This document shows positions 8,033-17,486 of a DNA stretch of 49,455 bases, in pieces. A model generated the notes under the pieces. It worked only from the letters and a program-made list of their open reading frames with translations. It did not search any database and was not told the DNA's origin. Source of the stretch: Bordetella parapertussis (GTDB lineage Bacteria > Pseudomonadota > Gammaproteobacteria > Burkholderiales > Burkholderiaceae_C); NCBI GenBank assembly GCA_945875935.1, contig CAMCNE010000005.1, positions 1 through 49,455 on the forward strand, read 5' to 3'. The stretch's first letter is position 1; each line of letters starts with the position of its first letter. Both the position numbers and the translations under genes were made by a program.

Positions 8033-10375
8033 ATGGTTGACCTGATCGCTACCAACGAGCCCGATCCACAGCCTGTCGACTGGCGATTTGACGCGAAGGA
8101 ACGCCGGTTTTTGGGCCTGACGCTGCTGCAGACGTGCCTGCTGCTGATGACGATCTGCTGCAGCATCTTTTTTGCGGTCAGCTACTCGCACCTGAAGTCG
8201 ATCGACATGGACACGGCCGCATCGCGAGCCTTGATCGCAGCCGACGACTGTGAGCATGCGGTCATCGCCTTGCGCGCCGAATCGACCGACCAGGCTGACT
8301 TCATCGAGCGCCTGAAGCACTTCAAGCCGCCGCCGGCCATCAAGGCCGTGCGGGTTTTTCGCAAGGCCGATGGCGTGCAGATCTTCAGCCTTGGCGAGGC
8401 CTCAAGCGCTCAGTCGCTGGCGCCTTCGGCCGAAGACCTGAAGAGATCTGGGCACAAGGTCGACTTGCAGTCGCAACGAGTGGCCAAGTGGGTGCCCATC
8501 AGCACGACGCCGGAAGCGGTCTCGGTCGAAGCCGGGATCGCAGATTTCATGGCGAGCGGGCGTCAAAGCCGCCACCTTTCAAATGAGGCCTTGATAGGCT
8601 TGCCCGTGCTGCTTTTCCTGGCCATCTTCTTCGCCATCTGGCGGCTCAACGTCGCCCGACTGCGCGAGCTGAGCGAAGACCCGGCCGCAGGCTTTGCGCG
8701 CGAATTGCCGTGGTGGGCCAGCACCGAATTGATCCTCGCCCAACGTGCATCGCGGCATCTGGTGGCCATAGCGCAGGACAGATTGGCCCAGAAGAGGCGC
8801 TTGATCACGGTGATGCAAGGGGTCCTGGACGAGGCCGCCGAGGCCGTGATCGCCTGTGACATGGAAGGCGGCGTGCTGGTCAGCAACCGGCGCGCCAACC
8901 AGTTGTGGTCGCCTGCCGGGCAGTCGCTGGTGGGTGAGCCCTTGCCCCAGCCGCTGATGGAGCTCGTGGCGCCCGATCTGGCAGCCGACAAGGGTGCGGT
9001 TTCGGCCGCCATCCCACAGCAACTCAGCCGTCGGGTCATCCAGGCCGAAGTGGATTCGCTGCAGGACGCACGCATCCCGATGCGGCTGAACTGCCACACG
9101 GCCGTCGTCGGTGAAGCGCATTGGCTGGTGATTCAGGGACTCGACCTGAGCGCCGAGCTCGCGGCTCAAAAGACGGTTGCGGATTCGATGGGCAAGGTCG
9201 AGCAGGCCAACCGGGCCAAGAGCCGCTTTCTGGCCACCGTCAGCCACGAGATTCGCACGCCGCTCAACGGGCTTTTCGGCATGCTCGATCTGCTGTCGCG
9301 CTCCGAGCTCGACGACGAACAGCACGAGTTGTTAGAGACCGCGCGCATGTCGGGGCGGCAGTTGCGCAGCTTGCTCGACGACGTGCTCGACCTGTCCAAG
9401 ATCGAAGCCGGCAAGCTGCAGTTCGAGCGGGTGCCTTTCGACGTGCGAGAGCAGCTTGGCCGCGCTGTTTCAGTCTTCCTCGCGACAGCGCAGGTCAATG
9501 GCCTGACGCTCAACGTTCAGTGGGACACGCCGCAGCGCATGCTGCTGGGCGATGTGTTTCGCATCAGCCAGGTGCTCAACAACCTCATCAACAACGCGCT
9601 GAAGTTCACCGAAGAGGGTTTCATTTCCGTCGAAATACGCACCACACAGCCCAACCCGGACGATGATTTGTGCGAGCTGTGGGTCACGGTGGAAGACTCT
9701 GGCAAAGGCATCCCGCCAGACAGGATGGCCCATGTTTTTGAGCCCTTCGCGCAAGCCGATGAATCGACCAGCCGCAACTTCGGCGGCAGCGGCCTGGGCT
9801 TGTCGCTGTGCCGCGAGCTGTGTCATGGCATGGGCGGCCACATTCACGCGGCGGCGCGACCGGGCGGCGGCACCATCTTCACCTTCATGGTGGGCTGCGA
9901 AGTGGCCCACGGCATGTCGCCGTTTGTCGACACGCAGCCCTCAGAGCACGCGCAACTGACCATGCTGCAAGACGCCCGCGTGCTCTGTGTTGACGACAAC
10001 CGGGTCAACCAGACGCTGCTTCAAGGCTGGCTGAAGTCGGTCGGTGCTTCAGTCACCCAAGCGTTCGACGGCGAGGCTGCCGTGGCCGCCGTCATCGCGC
10101 AGCCCTTTGACATCATCCTGATGGACATCTCGATGCCGGTGATGAACGGGCTGGATGCCACCCGGGCCATACGCTCGCTGGCCACAGCAAACGGGCCCGG
10201 CTCGCTGCGTTTTGCCAGAGTGCCCGTACTCGGCGTGTCGGCCCACGCGATGTCGGGCGATCGCGAAGCCTGCATCGCAGCCGGCATGAGCGGCTACGTC
10301 ACCAAGCCGATCAAGCGCGATGTGCTGTTCGAACGCATGGCGCAAGCCATGTCTGGCGTGACCCAGGACGCATGA
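8033..10375 (+). CDS. Membrane hybrid sensor histidine kinase (periplasmic sensor-PAS-HisKA-HATPase-REC)
   Basis: A 780-residue protein. Helix 1 is at residues 27-49, a periplasmic region of about 135 residues follows, helix 2 is at 186-204, and a PAS-like region lies at about 265-370. HisKA has His405 in [13 protein letters not shown]. In HATPase_c the N box is [10 protein letters not shown], with DSGKGIP and a G-rich GSGLGLSL. The C-terminal REC begins near residue 648 with CVDDN, has phospho-acceptor Asp698 in [11 protein letters not shown], and Lys in VTKPI. The periplasmic domain matches no family I recognise. There is no internal Hpt, so onward transfer needs a separate Hpt protein; one is encoded 37 bases downstream. 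The ATG at 8033 is preferred over the long upstream open frame, which overlaps the HD-GYP gene. Confidence 0.92.
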   Translation: MVDLIATNEPDPQPVDWRFDAKERRFLGLTLLQTCLLLMTICCSIFFAVSYSHLKSIDMDTAASRALIAADDCEHAVIALRAESTDQADFIERLKHFKPPPAIKAVRVFRKADGVQIFSLGEASSAQSLAPSAEDLKRSGHKVDLQSQRVAKWVPISTTPEAVSVEAGIADFMASGRQSRHLSNEALIGLPVLLFLAIFFAIWRLNVARLRELSEDPAAGFARELPWWASTELILAQRASRHLVAIAQDRLAQKRRLITVMQGVLDEAAEAVIACDMEGGVLVSNRRANQLWSPAGQSLVGEPLPQPLMELVAPDLAADKGAVSAAIPQQLSRRVIQAEVDSLQDARIPMRLNCHTAVVGEAHWLVIQGLDLSAELAAQKTVADSMGKVEQANRAKSRFLATVSHEIRTPLNGLFGMLDLLSRSELDDEQHELLETARMSGRQLRSLLDDVLDLSKIEAGKLQFERVPFDVREQLGRAVSVFLATAQVNGLTLNVQWDTPQRMLLGDVFRISQVLNNLINNALKFTEEGFISVEIRTTQPNPDDDLCELWVTVEDSGKGIPPDRMAHVFEPFAQADESTSRNFGGSGLGLSLCRELCHGMGGHIHAAARPGGGTIFTFMVGCEVAHGMSPFVDTQPSEHAQLTMLQDARVLCVDDNRVNQTLLQGWLKSVGASVTQAFDGEAAVAAVIAQPFDIILMDISMPVMNGLDATRAIRSLATANGPGSLRFARVPVLGVSAHAMSGDREACIAAGMSGYVTKPIKRDVLFERMAQAMSGVTQDA

Positions 10376-10412
10376 TCGACCACCCGAGCAACCCCTGCCC
10401 GCTTGGCGCGCC

Positions 10413-10793
10413 ATGAATGAACCCAACGCCACCGCCGCCGAGTCCGCCGTCCTGGTGATCGACGTGCGGCAAGTCATCGAAGACCTGCAGATCGACGAGG
10501 CGGGCTATGCCGACCTCGTTGGCGTGTTCCTTGACGAGGTTCCGACCATCCGCGAGGCCATCGCCCGCGCGCTGGAACGCGGACGTGAGCCTTTCACCCG
10601 CGTGAGCCACGAACTGGGCACCACGCTGGGCGTGATGGGCGCGACCCGAGGCATGCGGCTGGCGCGAGACATCGAGCGCGCCTTGCGTGCCGGCGAGACG
10701 GTTGACCTGAGCGCAGCGGCGGCATCCTTGCTGCGCGAACTCGAAGCGGTGGCGCAGGCCCTGAGGTCGCAGCCGGGCTTGGCTGCCCCATGA
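10413..10793 (+). CDS. Stand-alone Hpt-like phosphotransfer protein
   Basis: A 126-residue helical protein. The segment around His66, S-H-E-L-G-T-T-L-G-V-M-G-A, lines up with the Hpt consensus H-x-L-K-G-x-x-x-x-x-G-A, keeping the histidine, the leucine and the closing G-A but lacking Lys-Gly. Lengths before (YADLVGVFLDEVPTIREAI, the usual first helix) and after fit a four-helix Hpt bundle. It lies between two hybrid kinases that end in REC and overlaps the second by ATGA (10790-10793), implying coupled translation. Its likely role is to accept phosphate from kinase REC domains and hand it to response regulators. The role is inferred from the motif and the position. Confidence 0.75.
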   Translation: MNEPNATAAESAVLVIDVRQVIEDLQIDEAGYADLVGVFLDEVPTIREAIARALERGREPFTRVSHELGTTLGVMGATRGMRLARDIERALRAGETVDLSAAAASLLRELEAVAQALRSQPGLAAP

Positions 10794-13174
10794 ACCCGCA
10801 GGCCACCAAGGGCGGGGCCAACCCCGCGTCTGATACCGAAGTTCTCGACCCCGCATTGGCCGCCGACAAGGCGAAGTCGCTGCTGAAAAGCATGCGCAGT
10901 TTTCTCGTCGATTCGGATCTGCAAAGCGCGCGAATCCGCGTCGCGGTGACGATCCCGGTCGCCGTGCTGTGCCTTTTGGGCTGGTTGATCCTCACTGTGT
11001 TCGGCAGCGTGTTCCTTGGGGGAACAAAGCATCCGGAAACGATGCTGATAACCGGCGGCGTGTTGCTGCTGATCGGCCTGCATGCCTGGGTCTATCGCGG
11101 GCCCAACATGATCGCCACGACGGTGCTGGCAGCGGTCATCGCATCGATCTATGGCTTTGCCGTCAGCGTCAATGGCGTGCTGCCCACCATCTTCATGAGC
11201 GCGGTCATCATCGCGCTGCATGCGGTGGCCGTTCCTCGGGCGGCTCTGGTGCTGTCTTTGCTGACCCTTGCATTGACACCGCCCTTGGTGTGGTTCGCCT
11301 CGGCGGGCGAGATCAACTACCCGCATTTGTTCCGATCCATGACGGCCGGAATTCTGGCCGTCACGTTTTTGCAGCTTTTGTGCCGATCCAACGCCAAGTT
11401 CAAGGGTGAAGCGCTCAGGGTGGCGCAGGGGCTGGAGACCCTGACCGTATCTCTGGGTGCCAGCCTGGAGCAAGCCCTGTTCGAGCGCCGCCGGGCCGAA
11501 GACGCGCTGGCAGCCATGCAGGCCGCCGAGGCACAGCTCGTGACGATCAAGACCCAGCTTGAAGATGCCGTGGGCTCCATGTCGCAAGGCTTGGTGATGG
11601 TCGATGCCCAGGGCCGTGTCGTGCTGTGCAACCCGCAGACCCAGCGCATCCTCGATCTGCCGCAAGACACGCTGGCCGAGCAGCAATTGTTCGAAGACGC
11701 GCTTGGCGACTTTGGCGAGCTCGACAGCAGCGCAGCGTCATCCACCATCGAGTTCGAGAGCGATCGGCCCGATGCATTGATCAGCCGCACCGTGAGCACG
11801 CGCGACGGTCGACATGTCGAGATGAACTCCCGGCGCATGCAATCGGGCTACACGGTGCACACCTACACCGACGTCACCGGCTATGTGCACAGCAATGAAA
11901 AACTGCGCGCGGCCATGCGGGGCATGACGCTGGCCCAGGAACGGCTGGCCGCCGAGATGCAGCGCGCCCGCACCGAGTCGGACATGAAACTGAGGTTCGT
12001 GACGTCGGTCAGCCATGAGATACGCACCCCCCTCAACGGCATCATGGGCATGGTCGATGTCATCGAGCGCAGCGGCCTGAGCGAACGCCAGACCGAGTTG
12101 ATCGCCGACTTGAGGACCAGCACCAACCAGCTGCGCCAGTTGACCGATGATGTCCTTGACCTGTCCACGCTGAGGGAGGCGAAGTTCTCGCTGGCGCTGG
12201 CGCCGTTTGATCTGAGCGCGCTGGTGACCAAGATCGTGCGCGCCGCTCAGGGTGCGGCGCAGGCCTCGGGCATTGCGCTTGAGCTGCTGATGCTTGAGGT
12301 GCCTTGCAACGTGATCGGCGATGCGCAGCGTTTGCAACAGATCCTGAACAACCTCATCTACAACGCGATCAAGTTCACCGCCAGAGGTGCGGTGCGTGTC
12401 CATGCGGATTGGCAGCACTCACATTCCGCCGGCCAGGTGGGGGTGATCATTTCCATCGCGGACAGCGGCCGTGGCATCGCCCCGGCCGCCTTGAACAGCA
12501 TCTTCGAGCCCTTCCACCAGGGTGACGCGTCCACCAACCGGGACTTCGGGGGCACCGGTCTGGGCCTGTCTTTGTGCCGCGAGCTGTGCGAAGCCATGGG
12601 CGGCAGCATCCGGGTGACCAGCCGGCTGGGGCAGGGTTCGGTGTTCACCGTCATGGTCAGCCTGGAGCGCTCGGCTCAAGAGGAGGTCTTCGCTGGCACC
12701 CAGCCCGCCACGCTCGACGATCAGCCCTGGAGCCTGGCTGGCAAACGCATCCTGGTGGTCGACGACAACAGCATCAACCAGAAATTGCTCTCCATCTGGC
12801 TGGTCGAGGCGGGCGCCAGCGTCAAGATGGCTGTTGACGGTGCGCAGGGTCTGCATGCCGCGACGACCGAGACCTTCGACGGCATCCTGATGGACGTGTC
12901 GATGCCGGTGATGAATGGCCTGGACGCCACCCGTGGCATTCGCCTGCTGGAGCAATCCGGCGATGCACAGCTCGACAGGCGCGCCACAGTTCCCATCGTT
13001 GGCGTGACGGCCATGGCCAGGCATGAAGACCTGCAGTTGTGCCTGGAAGCCGGCATGGACGCGCACCTGGGCAAGCCACTGGAGCGCGTCAAGTTGCTGC
13101 GCACCCTGGCCGACGTCATCGAGACTCATGCCTGGCTCAGGGGCGTCGGAGTGGACAGGGGCTCGAAGCCATGA
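10790..13174 (+). CDS. Hybrid sensor histidine kinase with six-helix membrane sensor
   Basis: A 794-residue protein. Six hydrophobic helices lie between residues 51 and 198 with short loops, forming an integral-membrane sensor of MASE-like type rather than a periplasmic one. A coiled segment follows at about 205-245, then PAS (about 245-365, M-S-Q-G-L-V-M-V-D-A). HisKA has His409 in [16 protein letters not shown]. HATPase_c has NNLIYNAIKF, DSGRGIAP and GTGLGLSL. REC begins at about residue 653 and has Asp702 in LMDVSMPVMNG. From HisKA to the end it is very close to the soluble kinase encoded at 13733-15880, so the two are tandem paralogues with different sensor halves. It starts inside the Hpt gene by a 4-base overlap. 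Confidence 0.92.
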   Translation: MNPQATKGGANPASDTEVLDPALAADKAKSLLKSMRSFLVDSDLQSARIRVAVTIPVAVLCLLGWLILTVFGSVFLGGTKHPETMLITGGVLLLIGLHAWVYRGPNMIATTVLAAVIASIYGFAVSVNGVLPTIFMSAVIIALHAVAVPRAALVLSLLTLALTPPLVWFASAGEINYPHLFRSMTAGILAVTFLQLLCRSNAKFKGEALRVAQGLETLTVSLGASLEQALFERRRAEDALAAMQAAEAQLVTIKTQLEDAVGSMSQGLVMVDAQGRVVLCNPQTQRILDLPQDTLAEQQLFEDALGDFGELDSSAASSTIEFESDRPDALISRTVSTRDGRHVEMNSRRMQSGYTVHTYTDVTGYVHSNEKLRAAMRGMTLAQERLAAEMQRARTESDMKLRFVTSVSHEIRTPLNGIMGMVDVIERSGLSERQTELIADLRTSTNQLRQLTDDVLDLSTLREAKFSLALAPFDLSALVTKIVRAAQGAAQASGIALELLMLEVPCNVIGDAQRLQQILNNLIYNAIKFTARGAVRVHADWQHSHSAGQVGVIISIADSGRGIAPAALNSIFEPFHQGDASTNRDFGGTGLGLSLCRELCEAMGGSIRVTSRLGQGSVFTVMVSLERSAQEEVFAGTQPATLDDQPWSLAGKRILVVDDNSINQKLLSIWLVEAGASVKMAVDGAQGLHAATTETFDGILMDVSMPVMNGLDATRGIRLLEQSGDAQLDRRATVPIVGVTAMARHEDLQLCLEAGMDAHLGKPLERVKLLRTLADVIETHAWLRGVGVDRGSKP

Positions 13175-13721
13175 CAGCCGCCTCGGACATGGCTCGGTGT
13201 TCACCGTGGTGGTCATGCTCAAGAGCGCTGCGGGGGACGCATTGGCGTCAGATGGGCCATCACAAGCCGCCGATGCGAACGCCGTGAGACTCGACGGCAC
13301 ACGCATTCTGGTGGTCGATGACAACCGCATCAAGCGCAAGCTGCTGTCGATCTGGCTGGGTGAAGCCGGTGCCGAGGGCTTGCGCGCGGCCTCAACCGAG
13401 CGTTTCGATGCCATCTTGATGGATGTGTCGATGCCGGTCATGAACGGCCTGGAGGCTATCCGCGCCATACGCCTGCTGGCGAGCTCGAGCCATGAACAGC
13501 AACGGCTGCGCGCGATGGTTCCGCTCGTCGGGGTGACCGCCATGGCCGGGCCTGAAGAGCGCAAGCGTTGCCTGGAAGCCGGCATGGACGCCCACCTGAG
13601 CAAGCCCCTGTCTCGCAGCAAGCTGCTGCGCACGCTGGTCGAGCTGATGGCAACGCAGGCCTGGCTCAAAAACGACGGCCCGGGCCCCGGGCGGTCAAAG
13701 GCCACCATCCCGATGTCTTGA
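13170..13721 (+). pseudogene. Remnant of a third paralogous hybrid kinase: HATPase tail plus intact REC domain
   Basis: In frame with base 13170, the sequence encodes SRLGHGSVFTVVVML, which matches the last strands of HATPase_c in both flanking kinases (SRLG.GSVFTV.V). A complete REC domain follows. The entire front of the kinase is missing, and the junction falls exactly at the stop of the upstream kinase. The REC domain keeps VVDDN, phospho-acceptor Asp (codon 13422) in LMDVSMPVMNG, TAMAG and Lys in LSKPL, so it is not decayed. A stand-alone REC protein of about 168 residues could be made from ATG 13215, but no strong ribosome-binding site is seen. The likely origin is tandem triplication followed by internal deletion. 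It may survive as a free receiver competing for phosphate. Confidence 0.75.
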
Positions 13722-13732
13722 CACGTACCGCC

Positions 13733-15880
13733 ATGAACAAAGAAACCGCACCCCATTCGCTGCCGGCCCTAGCCGAGTCCGATCCACAGCGCCTGCACGA
13801 GTTGCTGCTGGTCATGCGAAACGTGCTCGATCAGGTCGGCGCCTACATCTTCACCAAGGACGTGTCGGGCAGGTATCTGTATGTCAACGAGCAGGTGCGC
13901 CAGCTGTTTGGTTTGCCCCTTGAGCAGATCATCGGCCGCGACGACAGCCACTTCTTCGATCTGGATCAGTCCGATGAGCTGATCGCCAACGACCGCCGCG
14001 TACTGAGCGAGGGCTGCACGCTGCAAAAGGAAGAGCGCAACATCCACGCGACGACCGGCGAGGAGCTGATCTACTGGACGGTGAAGAGCCCCGTGCGCAA
14101 CGAGGCCGGCGAGATCGTGGGCTTGAGCGGCGTTTCAACCGACATCACGCAGCGCAAGCGCCTAGAGCGAGAGCTGGCCTTTGCCAGCGCTGCCGCCGAA
14201 AGAAACGCAAAGGCGCTCGCCGAAGCGACCGCTCAACACGTGGCGCTGATCGAAGCCCAGCTCAACGATGCGGTCAGCTCGATGTCTCAAGGGCTGGTGA
14301 GTGTCGACGCCGATGGCCGCGTGGTCATGTTCAATTCGCAAGCCCGCAGCATCCTCGATTTGCCCGATGGGGTGCTGTGTTCGCAGCAGCCGTTTGCGCA
14401 GGTGGTCGATTTCCTGGCCCGGCGTGGCGATGCGCAAGCCGATCGGCGTGCCACGCCATCGGATGCCGATTCCACGACCCACGGCGCAGTGCGCCGTGTG
14501 GTGAAAACCGGCGCCGGGCGGCACATTGAAATCAACACACGGCAGCTGAGTTCGGGCCACACCGTGCACACCTACGATGACGTGAGCGACTACGTGCGCG
14601 CCAACGATCAGCTGCGCGCGGCCATGCTGGGCCTGTCGCTGGCCAAGGAGCAACTGAGCGCGGAGATGCAGCGCTCGCGGCAGGAGTCCGACATGAAGTT
14701 GCGCTTCGTGGCTGCGGTCAGCCACGAGATCCGCACGCCGCTCAACGGCATCATGGGCATGGTCGATGTGATCGCGCGCAGCGGTCTGACCGAACAGCAG
14801 TCCGAGCTGATCGCCGATGTGGAAACCAGCACCCGGCAGCTGCGCGAGCTGACCGACGACATCCTTGATCTGTCTTACCTGAAGGACGCGAAGTTCTCGC
14901 TGGCGCTGCAGTCGTTTGACCTGACAGCGTTCGTGGACAGGGTCGTGCGTGCCGCTCAGGGTGCGGCTCAGGCCAAGGGTCTCAGGCTCGAGCTGTTCAT
15001 GCGCGATGTGCCGTGCATGGTGATCGGCGATACGCAGCGGCTGCAGCAGGTGCTGAACAACCTTATTTACAACGCGATCAAGTTCACCGCCCAAGGCTGG
15101 GTGCGTCTGTACGTCGAGTGCAAGTCGGTGAAAGCTACCGCCGGCAATCTGGAGGTGGTGATCGCGGTGGCCGACAGCGGACGGGGCATCGCCGCGGGTG
15201 CGTTGAACAGCATCTTCGAGCCCTTCCGCCAGGGTGATGAGACGATCAACCGCGACTTCGGCGGCACCGGTCTGGGGCTGACCTTGTGCCGCGAGCTGTG
15301 CGAAGCCATGGGCGGCAGCATCCGTGTGACGAGCCGACTGGGCAAGGGCTCGGTGTTCACGGTCGTGGTCGTGCTTCAGCGCTCGAACAACGGCGAACTG
15401 TTCGACGACACGCGGCGCGCAGAGCTCGACGAAACGACGGCCGTGCTGGCGGGCCGGCGCATCCTGGTGGTCGACGACAACCGCATCAACCAAAAGCTGC
15501 TGGCGCTTTGGCTGGCAGAAGCCGGCGCGCAGGTCCAGCAGGCCTTTGACGGCGCCGAAGGCCTGCGTGCGGCGTGTGCCGAGCTGTTCGATGCGATCCT
15601 GATGGACGTGTCGATGCCGGTGATGAATGGCATGACCGCCACCCGCTCCATTCGGCAGCTGGCTCACTCAGGCGATGAGCGGCTCGAGAAACTCGCGGCG
15701 GTGCCCGTCATCGGCGTGACGGCCATGGCCAGACCTGAAGACCTGCGGCTGTGTATGGAGGCCGGCATGGACGCGCACCTGAGCAAGCCGCTGGATCGCA
15801 TCAAGCTGCTGCGATCGATCAAGGATGTGATCGAGGCTCACCGCTGGCTGCGCAACACCGAAGCGCGTGCGACCCCGTGA
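13733..15880 (+). CDS. Soluble PAS-PAS hybrid histidine kinase
   Basis: A 715-residue protein with no signal peptide or membrane helix, so a cytoplasmic sensor. The first PAS (about 22-140) begins VLDQVGAYIFTKDVSGRYLYVN and ends with the usual DITQRKRLE connector. A second PAS (about 175-290, M-S-Q-G-L-V-S-V-D) is related to that of the membrane kinase at 10790. HisKA has His331 in [16 protein letters not shown], then HATPase_c (NNLIYNAIKF, GTGLGLTL). The C-terminal REC has Asp625 in LMDVSMPVMNG and Lys in LSKPL. The start at 13733 follows the REC remnant by 11 bases; the open frame further upstream overlaps that remnant and is not supported. It is the last plus-strand gene of the island and is followed by GC-rich hairpins. 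Confidence 0.92.
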   Translation: MNKETAPHSLPALAESDPQRLHELLLVMRNVLDQVGAYIFTKDVSGRYLYVNEQVRQLFGLPLEQIIGRDDSHFFDLDQSDELIANDRRVLSEGCTLQKEERNIHATTGEELIYWTVKSPVRNEAGEIVGLSGVSTDITQRKRLERELAFASAAAERNAKALAEATAQHVALIEAQLNDAVSSMSQGLVSVDADGRVVMFNSQARSILDLPDGVLCSQQPFAQVVDFLARRGDAQADRRATPSDADSTTHGAVRRVVKTGAGRHIEINTRQLSSGHTVHTYDDVSDYVRANDQLRAAMLGLSLAKEQLSAEMQRSRQESDMKLRFVAAVSHEIRTPLNGIMGMVDVIARSGLTEQQSELIADVETSTRQLRELTDDILDLSYLKDAKFSLALQSFDLTAFVDRVVRAAQGAAQAKGLRLELFMRDVPCMVIGDTQRLQQVLNNLIYNAIKFTAQGWVRLYVECKSVKATAGNLEVVIAVADSGRGIAAGALNSIFEPFRQGDETINRDFGGTGLGLTLCRELCEAMGGSIRVTSRLGKGSVFTVVVVLQRSNNGELFDDTRRAELDETTAVLAGRRILVVDDNRINQKLLALWLAEAGAQVQQAFDGAEGLRAACAELFDAILMDVSMPVMNGMTATRSIRQLAHSGDERLEKLAAVPVIGVTAMARPEDLRLCMEAGMDAHLSKPLDRIKLLRSIKDVIEAHRWLRNTEARATP

Positions 15881-15883
15881 ACA

Positions 15884-15933
15884 GCGCGCTCACCGTGAGC
15901 GCGCGGCGGCACCGCTCACGGTGGTGCCGATGC
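15884..15933. terminator. Overlapping GC-rich hairpins between converging signalling operons
   Basis: Several inverted repeats share sequence: GCGCGCTCAC/GTGAGCGCGC (15884-15893 with 15895-15904), CCGTGAGCG/CGCTCACGG (15893-15901 with 15913-15921), and CGGCACC/GGTGCCG just after. They cannot all form at once. No T-run follows on either strand, so this is not a textbook intrinsic terminator. Its position between converging genes suggests it stops or stabilises both transcripts. Confidence 0.5.
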
Positions 15934-15953
15934 GGCTGCGACGCGGGACGGGT

Positions 15954-17018
15954 CTAACTCGCGAGTGAGGGCTGCGCCGAGCGCTCCAGTGCCAGCGCGG
16001 CACCGTCGATGCGCAGCTTGATGTCGACCATCGCCTCGATGCTGGCCTCGAACGCGCGCACGATGTCCGGATCGAACGACACGCCGGACTCGGCGGCAAT
16101 CACGCGTTTCGCCCGGTTCACCAGCCAATGCAAGGGCCGGTTGGGAATGGCGGTGATCAACTCGAACGCATCGGCCACGGCCGCGATGCGCCCGAACACC
16201 GGAATGGCCGCACCGCGCAGCCCCTGCGGGAAGCCCGAGCCGTCCCAGCATTCATGGTGGGTGAGCGCAATCTGGGCGGCCACGTCCAGCATGGGCGACC
16301 CCTGGTCCTTGAGGATGTGGTGACCGATCGTGGTGTGCGAGCGCAGGTCGTCAAGCGAGGGTGCGGTGCCGGCGCGACCGTTGCGGCGCGCGGCATCGGC
16401 AATGCCGATCTTGCCGATGTCGTGCAGCGGCACCGCGGCGCGCAGCAAGTCGAGCTCGCTCGGGCCGAGTCCGGCTGCCGCGCCGATGGCCGCTGCGAAG
16501 GCGGCCACGCGGTGCACATGCTGGCCCGAAGGCTCATCGTGCAGCGCGCTCAGGCGCTCAAGCATGCGCAGCAAGTTCGCACCGGCCGCGGGGGTTTCGG
16601 CACCCGCATCGTGCTGTGGTGCCACAACGTTCGCATGGCCCTGGCCGTGGCCGGCTGCCGCGAAGTTGCTGACGCGGTGAATGAGCTCCTGCTCGGCCAC
16701 CCGCTTGTCGATCACATCGACGGCCCCAGCCTTGAACGCGGCCAGTCGCAGCTCGGACAAATCCAGGCCCGACAGCAACACCGCCGGCAGGTGCGGAACG
16801 ATGCCTTCGCGCTTGAGCATTTCGACCATCGCCAAGCCGTTGAGCTGCGGCATGTTGTAGTCGACGACGAGCACGTCGGGGCAGTGCTCGCGAATGCGCG
16901 ACACGGCGACCAGCGGATCGGACTCGGTCATCACGTTGTCGAAGCCGGCGGCGCCGAATGCGCGCCTCAAGCGGGCCAGCGTGGGGCGGTTGTCATCGAC
17001 GATGCAGATCGAACTCAT
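15954..17018 (-). CDS. Response regulator with HD-GYP domain, second copy
   Basis: A 354-residue protein of REC (residues 1-120) plus HD-GYP. REC keeps the acidic pair, Asp53 in VVDYNMPQLNG, switch Ser83 and a Lys in VIDKRV, where the usual Lys-Pro is Lys-Arg. The HD-GYP domain has an intact HDIGKIG and then HHECWDGSGFPQGL, so the name-giving Gly-Tyr-Pro reads Gly-Phe-Pro. Phosphodiesterase activity on cyclic di-GMP is expected from the family, with the GFP variant as a caution. It is the last gene of the minus-strand signalling operon. Its ATG overlaps the stop of the Hpt-like gene by four bases (ATGA, 17015-17018). Confidence 0.9.
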   Translation of the reverse strand: MSSICIVDDNRPTLARLRRAFGAAGFDNVMTESDPLVAVSRIREHCPDVLVVDYNMPQLNGLAMVEMLKREGIVPHLPAVLLSGLDLSELRLAAFKAGAVDVIDKRVAEQELIHRVSNFAAAGHGQGHANVVAPQHDAGAETPAAGANLLRMLERLSALHDEPSGQHVHRVAAFAAAIGAAAGLGPSELDLLRAAVPLHDIGKIGIADAARRNGRAGTAPSLDDLRSHTTIGHHILKDQGSPMLDVAAQIALTHHECWDGSGFPQGLRGAAIPVFGRIAAVADAFELITAIPNRPLHWLVNRAKRVIAAESGVSFDPDIVRAFEASIEAMVDIKLRIDGAALALERSAQPSLAS

Positions 17019-17452
17019 GGTGTGACGGCTCGGTGGGCAGTTGCGGATCGGGTGGCCTGGCGGCAGGACAGTTCCTGCAGCATCAGGCTGAACTCGGTTT
17101 CGATGGCTTGAATCGCCGACGCGACGTCAAACCGAAGCGGCTTGCGCAGCCGGATCTCGACGGCGCGCGTCAACACAGCGCAGCGCTGGCCGCCAACGAT
17201 GGCGCAGTTGTTGGCCACTTCATGCAAAGCCTCGGCCAGCACCACTTGGCCCACGGCAGGCGCCTCGCTCAGCCAGCGTCGCATGGCGTCGGCCTCGAGC
17301 AAGACCATCTCGGCGACCTCGTCGTAGCCCTTGCTGTCGCCGCCGAACTCGGCGATGCGCGTGTGCGCATCGAGCACGGGCAATGCGGGGAAGACGTCGC
17401 CGCACAGGGCCGTGGCCACCATGAGGTGAGTTGACGGGGCGGTTTGCAACAT
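17015..17452 (-). CDS. Second stand-alone Hpt-like protein
   Basis: A 145-residue protein, mostly helical. The segment ALHEVANNCAIVGGQRCAVL with His77 has the spacing of an Hpt active-site helix (H-x-V-A-N-N-x-x-x-x-G-G), but the Lys-Gly after the histidine is replaced by Ala-Asn, as in divergent Hpt domains. It lies between two REC-HD-GYP genes, 34 bases after the upstream one and overlapping the downstream one by ATGA. This placement suggests a private phosphodonor for these regulators. The ATG at 17452 is chosen; the open frame further upstream lies inside the neighbouring HD-GYP gene. No membrane or signal segment. The Hpt call is an inference from a weak motif plus context. Confidence 0.6.
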   Translation of the reverse strand: MLQTAPSTHLMVATALCGDVFPALPVLDAHTRIAEFGGDSKGYDEVAEMVLLEADAMRRWLSEAPAVGQVVLAEALHEVANNCAIVGGQRCAVLTRAVEIRLRKPLRFDVASAIQAIETEFSLMLQELSCRQATRSATAHRAVTP

Positions 17453-17486
17453 GGGAAAGCCTCGCGTGGGTTGGATGGTCAGAAGA

